Origin: Bacteroidota bacterium
GTDB lineage: Bacteria; Bacteroidota; Bacteroidia; Bacteroidales; DYOH01
NCBI GenBank assembly: GCA_020048155.1
Contig: JAIFMY010000210.1
Coordinates: 1 to 35,434 of the forward strand
Direction of reading: 5' to 3'
Length of the DNA: 35,434 nucleotides
Shown: positions 31,136-35,434 of the stretch, in pieces
Layout of the letters: the number at the start of each line of letters is the position of its first letter
How positions within the stretch are numbered: the first letter of the stretch is position 1
Notes under the pieces: model-generated
Told to the model about the DNA's origin: nothing
The model's database searches: none
The model's input: only the letters and a program-made list of their open reading frames with translations
Program-made: the position numbers and the translations under genes

Positions 31136-31165
31136 TTGCACGCCGCAATTTATTCTTTAATTTCG
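31136..31165 (+). promoter_or_regulatory. Promoter of pheS
   Basis: TTG (31136-31138), 19 bases, TAATTTCG (31158-31165): correct spacing, with one change from TAnnTTTG in the -7 box. It ends 32 bases before the pheS ATG. Confidence 0.6.
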
Positions 31166-31197
31166 CACCCTAATAAGGTTTTATCATTTTATACACA

Positions 31198-32217
31198 ATG
31201 CTAGATATCATTGCCACCCTTCAGGCCGAAGCCGAAACATTTCAAACGCTTTCAGCCGAAGAACTTGAGAAGTTCAGAATCAAATTTTTAGGTAAAAAAG
31301 GTGAACTCACACGCCTGTTCGACGATTTTAAAGCCGTTCCAAACGACCAGAAAAAAGTAATAGGACAGAAATTAAACGTGCTTAAGCAACTGGCTACTGC
31401 CAAATACGATGAGCTTAAAAATACCTTAGATAGTTCAAAGCATACCATTCAACTGCTCGATTTGAGTGCGCCTGCTGAGTCATATGCTGCGGGTTCAAGG
31501 CATCCGGTAAACATAGTGATGAATGATATCATCAAGATATTTAACCGATTGGGCTTTACCATTTCCGATGGGCCTGAAATTGAAGATGACTGGCATGTAT
31601 TCAGTGCCCTGAACTTCCCGCCTGAGCATCCGGCCCGCGATATGCAAGATACTTTCTTCATTTCCAAAACCCCTGATGTACTGCTGCGTACCCATACCTC
31701 GTCGGTACAAGTGCGTACCATGGAAAACCAACAACCTCCCATTCGCACCATCAGCCCGGGCCGTGTTTTCCGCAACGAAGCCATTTCGCTGCGCTCGCAC
31801 TGTATGTTTCACCAAATAGAAGGTTTGTATATTGACAAAAACGTATCGTTTGCCGACCTGAAGCAAACCCTGCTGTATTTTGCGAAGGAGTACTTTGGTG
31901 CCGATACCAAGATACGCCTACGCCCTAGCTTCTTCCCATTTACCGAGCCCAGCGCTGAAATGGATATTTCATGTTCGTTTTGCAAAGGCAATGGTTGCGC
32001 CATGTGCAAGTACAGCGGCTGGATAGAAATACTGGGCTGTGGCATGGTTCACCCCAATGTATTGGAAGCATCGGGTATTGATAGCAAAGTATATACAGGA
32101 TACGCTTTTGGTATTGGTATAGAGCGCATGGCTTTGCGCAAATTTGGTATTACCGATATACGTATGCTATTTGAGAACGATGTGCGCATGCTCAATCAGT
32201 TTAGCAAATTCTTGTAA
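31198..32217 (+). CDS. pheS: Phenylalanyl-tRNA synthetase alpha subunit
   Basis: 339 residues, normal for the bacterial alpha subunit of the alpha2-beta2 class II synthetase. The N-terminal coiled coil (about 1-85) that contacts tRNA is followed by the catalytic core: motif 1 around RHPVNIVMNDIIKIFNRLGF, motif 2 as SPGRVFRNEA, and motif 3 as GYAFGIGIERMALRKFGI. The insert CSFCKGNGCAMCKYSGW carries four Cys that could bind zinc. It charges tRNA-Phe. The partner pheT is not in this window, as is usual in Bacteroidota where the two genes are apart. A strong terminator follows. Confidence 0.97.
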   Translation: MLDIIATLQAEAETFQTLSAEELEKFRIKFLGKKGELTRLFDDFKAVPNDQKKVIGQKLNVLKQLATAKYDELKNTLDSSKHTIQLLDLSAPAESYAAGSRHPVNIVMNDIIKIFNRLGFTISDGPEIEDDWHVFSALNFPPEHPARDMQDTFFISKTPDVLLRTHTSSVQVRTMENQQPPIRTISPGRVFRNEAISLRSHCMFHQIEGLYIDKNVSFADLKQTLLYFAKEYFGADTKIRLRPSFFPFTEPSAEMDISCSFCKGNGCAMCKYSGWIEILGCGMVHPNVLEASGIDSKVYTGYAFGIGIERMALRKFGITDIRMLFENDVRMLNQFSKFL

Positions 32218-32237
32218 ACATTTTTTACAAATAATAC

Positions 32238-32273
32238 AAAACCCCGTACTCATAAGCAGTGCGGGGTTTTTTG
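32238..32273 (+). terminator. Rho-independent terminator after pheS
   Basis: AAAACCCCGTACT (32238-32250) pairs with AGTGCGGGGTTTT (32258-32270) with one wobble, a 7-base loop, and a T-run continuing through 32272. It lies 20 bases after the stop. Confidence 0.88.
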
Positions 32274-32314
32274 TTGTATAAGGCAATATCAAGATAAGCA
32301 ATGCTGAATTGGGT

Positions 32315-32749
32315 TTAAGCCTCGTTTATTTTTATTTGGTGGCTCATTTCCATGGTTTGTTTGTACACTGCAGCAACACCGCAATAGCGTTCTTCCGACA
32401 GGTTTATGGCTTTTTCAATTTTATCCAAAGGCAAGGTTTTGCCTGTTTTAGGGGTAAATTCGTAAATAACCCTTACCCTGAAGAAATATTTCGGATGCTC
32501 TTCGGTAAGGTCGCCCTCAACGTGTACTTTGAAATCGGCAATGTCTTCGTCCACACGCATTTTGCGCAAGATGGAAATAACGTCCATAGCGGTACATCCA
32601 CCCAGCGCCGACAGCATCAGTGCTTTGGGGCGTGGCCCCAAATCCTGGCCACCTACCTCGGGCAAAGCATCTACAATAAACTTATGGCCGGTAACATCGG
32701 TTTCGAACGCCATGTTTTCCTTCCAGGTGGTAACAGATTTTTCAGTCAT
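32315..32749 (-). CDS. OsmC/Ohr-family thiol peroxidase-like protein
   Basis: 144 residues. Both family cysteines are present: Cys52 in LSALGGCTAMDV and Cys123 in EERYCGVAAVY; the GPRPKALML segment before the first Cys and the ISILRKM helix are typical. In OsmC/Ohr proteins the paired Cys reduce organic or fatty-acid hydroperoxides; this member resembles the YhfA/general OsmC branch, whose substrate is less certain. Cytoplasmic. It is divergent from a Crp-family regulator across 193 bases that hold promoter-like boxes in both directions and a short palindrome, so joint control is plausible. Confidence 0.9.
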   Translation of the reverse strand: MTEKSVTTWKENMAFETDVTGHKFIVDALPEVGGQDLGPRPKALMLSALGGCTAMDVISILRKMRVDEDIADFKVHVEGDLTEEHPKYFFRVRVIYEFTPKTGKTLPLDKIEKAINLSEERYCGVAAVYKQTMEMSHQIKINEA

Positions 32750-32779
32750 GACTTATATCATTTTAATTTTATGAAATTA

Positions 32780-32787
32780 CAAAATTA
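32780..32787 (-). promoter_or_regulatory. -7 promoter element for the OsmC-family gene
   Basis: Minus strand TAATTTTG (TAnnTTTG form), 30 bases before the ATG. No TTG box is visible at the usual distance. Confidence 0.45.
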
Positions 32788-32836
32788 ATTTTTTTATTCG
32801 TAATTTCGGCTCACCATTCGTGAAATTATAATTGTG

Positions 32837-32850
32837 TGTACATAAGTACA
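32837..32850. promoter_or_regulatory. Palindrome TGTAC-N4-GTACA, possible operator in the osmC/crp intergenic region
   Basis: A perfect inverted repeat with 5-base arms and a 4-base centre (ATAA). It lies 20 bases upstream of the -7 box TAATTTTG at 32870-32877, where the -33 contact would be. Crp-family dimers bind sites of this size, so autoregulation is possible. Confidence 0.4.
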
Positions 32851-32869
32851 TATATTGTAATTTTCTTTA

Positions 32870-32877
32870 TAATTTTG
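32870..32877 (+). promoter_or_regulatory. -7 promoter element for the Crp-family regulator
   Basis: TAATTTTG matches TAnnTTTG, 65 bases before the ATG. No standard -33 TTG is present at that spacing, which fits a promoter that needs an activator. Confidence 0.45.
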
Positions 32878-32942
32878 GATGAAAATGTTCTTACCTATTA
32901 TCGTAGATTCAATATAATTAGCAACTTAAAATTTGATTCAGA

Positions 32943-33650
32943 ATGAAAAACACACCTCATATACCTTCCTGTGAAGAATGCGCCCGCCACTCGGGTACCA
33001 TTTTCAGGATGCTCAAAAACGATGAACTCGATGAAATAAACTACGAGAAAAGATGCAGTGTTTACAAGAAGGGAAGTATTGTGTTTCAGGAAGGCAACCG
33101 AACCAATGGGTTTTTCTGTGTGAATTCAGGCATACTTAAAATGTATAAAACCGGAATTGATGGCAAAGAGCAAATCATACGCTTTGCCAAAAAAGGAGAT
33201 ATAATGGGATACCGAAGTATACTCAGTGGCGAAGCTGCCTGCACTACAGCCAAAGTGCTTGAGGATGCTGTGTTGTGTTTCATTCCCTCCAAAACGCTTT
33301 TCAATTTGGTAAAAACAAACTCAGAATTCTCGATGGAGCTCATACAGCGCACTGCCCATGAGCTTGGAGATGCCAACAAATATATCATGAATATAGCCCA
33401 GAAAACTGTGCGTGAGCGTCTGGCCGAAATTCTTCTCTTACTGAAAGATACCTTTGATATGGATAGCAGTGGGGTTTTGCAGATAAACCTTACACGCGAA
33501 GAGCTGGCCAATATAGTTGGTACGGCCACAGAGTCTGTCATTCGTTTGTTGTCTGAATTTAAGCAAGATAAACTCATTGCACTCAATGGCAGGAAAATTG
33601 CACTGTTGGATGTGAAAGGCCTTGAACGCATCAGTAGTATGTATTTGTAA
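32943..33650 (+). CDS. Crp/Fnr-family transcription regulator
   Basis: 235 residues. The N-terminal effector domain is a cNMP-binding-type beta roll (about 30-145: KKGSIVFQEGNRTNGFFCVNSGILKMYK, then IIRFAKKGDIMGYRSILSGE), followed by the dimer helix and a C-terminal helix-turn-helix (LTREELANIVGTATESVIRLLSEFKQDKLI). The phosphate-binding Arg of true cAMP receptors is not obvious. The N-terminus has Cys10-x2-Cys13 and further Cys are scattered, but not the four-Cys pattern of oxygen-sensing Fnr, so the signal is unclear. Divergent from the OsmC-family gene, which suggests a role in redox or stress control. DNA-binding role is sure; ligand is unknown. Confidence 0.92.
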   Translation: MKNTPHIPSCEECARHSGTIFRMLKNDELDEINYEKRCSVYKKGSIVFQEGNRTNGFFCVNSGILKMYKTGIDGKEQIIRFAKKGDIMGYRSILSGEAACTTAKVLEDAVLCFIPSKTLFNLVKTNSEFSMELIQRTAHELGDANKYIMNIAQKTVRERLAEILLLLKDTFDMDSSGVLQINLTREELANIVGTATESVIRLLSEFKQDKLIALNGRKIALLDVKGLERISSMYL

Positions 33651-33687
33651 CAGGCATTTTAGTTGTTATTATAAAATGTATATTTAA

Positions 33688-34194
33688 ATGAAAATAAGAA
33701 TTGTATTATTATTGGCTGTCATACTATTGGCACAAGCTTCAATGGCTCAACGTAAGCAGGTTGTAGGATATATAAATGCAGATAAAATACTCAATGATTT
33801 GCCTCAGGTAAAGGAAGCAGAAAAAGACCTGTTGAAAATCAAAACCGACTATGAGGGGTATATTATGAAAAAGGAACAAGAATATAACCAATATCTCGAA
33901 GAATTGAAACTACAATTGGATAGTTTGCCCCCGCTTATCAGAGACAGCAAAATAAAACGCCTAGAAGGTTTATACACCGAACTCCAGAATTTTAAAGTTG
34001 AAGCCCAAAAAGACATGATGACTCAAGAAGCTCTTTTGTTTGACCCATGGCGCACCAAGTTGCGTACTACCATTAATGATGTGGCCAAAGAGCTGGGTTA
34101 CACCATGGTGATAGACAATAGCAAAGGAATGGTGCTCTATACCGATGGCAAAGACGATCTGGAAGCTGCTGTGCGCAAGAAACTGGGCTTGTAA
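33688..34194 (+). CDS. Periplasmic OmpH/Skp-family chaperone
   Basis: 168 residues. Signal peptide MKIRIVLLLAVILLAQASMA, then VGYINADKILNDLPQVKEAE, the characteristic start of OmpH/Skp proteins, long charged helices (about 45-125) that form the tentacle-like coiled coils, and a C-terminal strand region (LGYTMVIDNSKGMVLYTDG). As known for Skp, it would be a trimer that holds unfolded outer-membrane proteins in the periplasm. It begins 37 bases after the regulator stop and ends 3 bases before ispD, so it probably shares a transcript with ispD. Confidence 0.9.
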   Translation: MKIRIVLLLAVILLAQASMAQRKQVVGYINADKILNDLPQVKEAEKDLLKIKTDYEGYIMKKEQEYNQYLEELKLQLDSLPPLIRDSKIKRLEGLYTELQNFKVEAQKDMMTQEALLFDPWRTKLRTTINDVAKELGYTMVIDNSKGMVLYTDGKDDLEAAVRKKLGL

Positions 34195-34197
34195 CGT

Positions 34198-34869
34198 ATG
34201 TTACCCCATTATGCTATCATTGTAGCAGCCGGTACAGGCAAAAGATTCTCAACTGATATTCCCAAACAATTTGTGATGCTTCACAACCATCCGGTGGTGA
34301 TACAAACGCTTTTGCGTTTTCGTGAGGTAGTGCCTGATGAAAACATAATAATCTGTGTAAATGAGTTACATATAGATTTATGGAAAAATCTGGAGAAAAC
34401 CTACTCCTGGATGTTGGGGATAAAAAAGATCTTTGGCGGCAACTCACGCGCCCAAAGTGTAAAGAATGCATTGGCTTTCTTGAAAGACCCGTGTCTGGTA
34501 GCGGTTCATGATGCAGTGCGACCAGTAGTTAGTATTGAACTTATAGAAAATAGTTTTATACTTGCGGGTCATTCCTATTCAGCTATTCCTTATGTATCGG
34601 TAACCGACTCATTGCGTCGCATGGATACCGATGTCAGTATACCAGTAAATAATTCGAAATACATCATGGTTCAAAGCCCTCAGGCTTTCCACTCAGAAGT
34701 ACTCATCAAAAGCTATGAAAAGATTAGAGGTAATGAAAGCGATGATGCAACTGTAGTGCAAAATGCAGGCAACGAATTGATGTTTTTCCCGGGTGAACGT
34801 ACCAACATAAAAATTATATATGAAGATGACTTGCAAATAGCTCAGTACTATTTGCAAATGCTGCCCTAA
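34198..34869 (+). CDS. ispD: 2-C-methyl-D-erythritol 4-phosphate cytidylyltransferase
   Basis: 223 residues. It makes CDP-methylerythritol from MEP and CTP, the third step of the non-mevalonate isoprenoid pathway. Motifs: the nucleotide loop VAAGTGKRFSTDIPKQF (10-25, with Arg16 and Lys23), FGGNSRAQSVKNAL, VHDAVRP, VTDSLRR with the catalytic Thr/Asp-type contacts, and QSPQAFH. Length and motif order are normal. It starts 3 bases after the OmpH/Skp-like gene. Its last bases overlap the stop of the convergent gene by 4. Confidence 0.95.
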   Translation: MLPHYAIIVAAGTGKRFSTDIPKQFVMLHNHPVVIQTLLRFREVVPDENIIICVNELHIDLWKNLEKTYSWMLGIKKIFGGNSRAQSVKNALAFLKDPCLVAVHDAVRPVVSIELIENSFILAGHSYSAIPYVSVTDSLRRMDTDVSIPVNNSKYIMVQSPQAFHSEVLIKSYEKIRGNESDDATVVQNAGNELMFFPGERTNIKIIYEDDLQIAQYYLQMLP

Positions 34870-35434
34870 AACATTTTATCTTCAAACAACTCCAACTCTT
34901 TTCCCCTGAATTTGAACCGGTATATGATATCGAATACCGGTGCTATGCCAATACTGATGCCGTCCACCGGATAGTTTCCCCAAATGAATTTGTAACCTAT
35001 TGCCATTGAAAGTTTTTCGGTAGCATGGTAGAGCAGAATGCCTTTGTGTTCAATGGCCATATAATCAACGCCCCAGCCAATGGAAAGGAAATCAACATCT
35101 GCGCTAAAATCGAGACTCGAGGTGATACGTCCATCTAAATCGAGCCCGACGTACCACACGGTGGTATCGTGATAAATGGCTGTACGCGGATATAGTATAT
35201 GATAAGGCAGTGCAAAATTGGCTGAATCTTGCTTTGGAATAGCATTCAACACTCCAAGGGTAAGCGATAGCCAATAGTTTTCCTCTGAGCAGCTTGTGCG
35301 CTCTACCAGCACTTTGCTCAGTATGAGTTCGTTTTTGAAAGTAGCAATAAATCCGTATGGTGCATATGTTCCGGGAACATACCCGAATAACTGTAATTTC
35401 CTTTCCAAATTGAGCGCAATACTAGGCACATATA
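34866..35434 (-). CDS. Protein of unknown function, N-terminus beyond window edge
   Basis: At least 189 residues; the frame stays open through the right edge, so the true start lies outside (a GTG at 35427-35429 is the first possible start inside). The sequence alternates polar and hydrophobic residues (WYVGLDLDGRITSSLDFSADVDFLSIGWGVDYMA, then GYKFIWGNYP, FDIIYRFKFRG), as in beta-rich or outer-membrane barrel proteins. It is convergent with ispD. I do not recognise the family; the barrel reading is a guess. Confidence 0.65.
   Translation of the reverse strand, partial: YVPSIALNLERKLQLFGYVPGTYAPYGFIATFKNELILSKVLVERTSCSEENYWLSLTLGVLNAIPKQDSANFALPYHILYPRTAIYHDTTVWYVGLDLDGRITSSLDFSADVDFLSIGWGVDYMAIEHKGILLYHATEKLSMAIGYKFIWGNYPVDGISIGIAPVFDIIYRFKFRGKELELFEDKMF

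Noticed and set aside
1-35434. CRISPR arrays, insertion sequences, rRNA genes
   Set aside because: No regularly spaced repeats, transposase-like proteins or rRNA sequence were seen on either strand.

Overview
The window comes from a member of the Bacteroidota. Several independent signs agree: an M1 aminopeptidase with a C-terminal type IX secretion sorting domain, a glutamyl-endopeptidase-like S9 peptidase, a long eukaryote-like isoleucyl-tRNA synthetase, a DksA-like protein that has lost its zinc cysteines, and promoters of the Bacteroidota form (TTG or TTTG, 18-19 bases, then TAnnTTTG) in front of several genes and both tRNAs. Base composition is moderate to AT-rich. I cannot place the organism to order; sigma-54, type IX secretion and abundant sensory proteins would suit an environmental Cytophagales, Chitinophagales or Sphingobacteriales type.

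Layout. 1-5100: the end of a HAD phosphatase, a secreted S9 peptidase (minus), a secreted M1 aminopeptidase (plus) and tRNA-Pro(CGG). 5100-12750 (all minus): a membrane-anchored coiled-coil protein, then a four-gene cluster of two HAMP-GAF-PAS receptors without any output domain (the larger ends in a hemerythrin-like domain), a lipoprotein and a secreted protein. 12750-17560: a glycosyltransferase, then a serpin divergent from a lipoprotein M2/M3-like peptidase whose zinc site is destroyed. 17650-21600 (plus): rpoN, a membrane protein, and a sigma/anti-sigma pair. 21575-26170 (minus): ileS, a TraR/DksA-like gene and lspA, a probable operon. 26400-28930: a two-gene ATPase plus HNH nuclease module matching the Septu (PtuA-PtuB) anti-phage system, convergent with an unrecognised gene that may have an RNase H-like fold. 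29045-35434: tRNA-Val(GAC), an SDR oxidoreductase, a small unknown, a cyclophilin, pheS, a divergent OsmC/Crp-family pair, an OmpH/Skp-like chaperone, ispD, and an edge-truncated protein that may be an envelope protein.

Most interesting: (1) IleRS reads GIHH where class I synthetases have HIGH, the exact first/third-position swap linked to mupirocin hyper-resistance in type 2 IleRS; (2) the M2/M3-like lipoprotein has YECGF in place of HExxH and Asp in place of the third ligand, and faces an inhibitory-type serpin across a region rich in ATTCATAT half-sites; (3) the output-less receptor cluster, with a hemerythrin domain keeping six of seven iron ligands; (4) the Septu-type locus next to tRNA-Val. 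The rest is ordinary housekeeping. No CRISPR array, transposase, integrase, reverse transcriptase or rRNA was seen.
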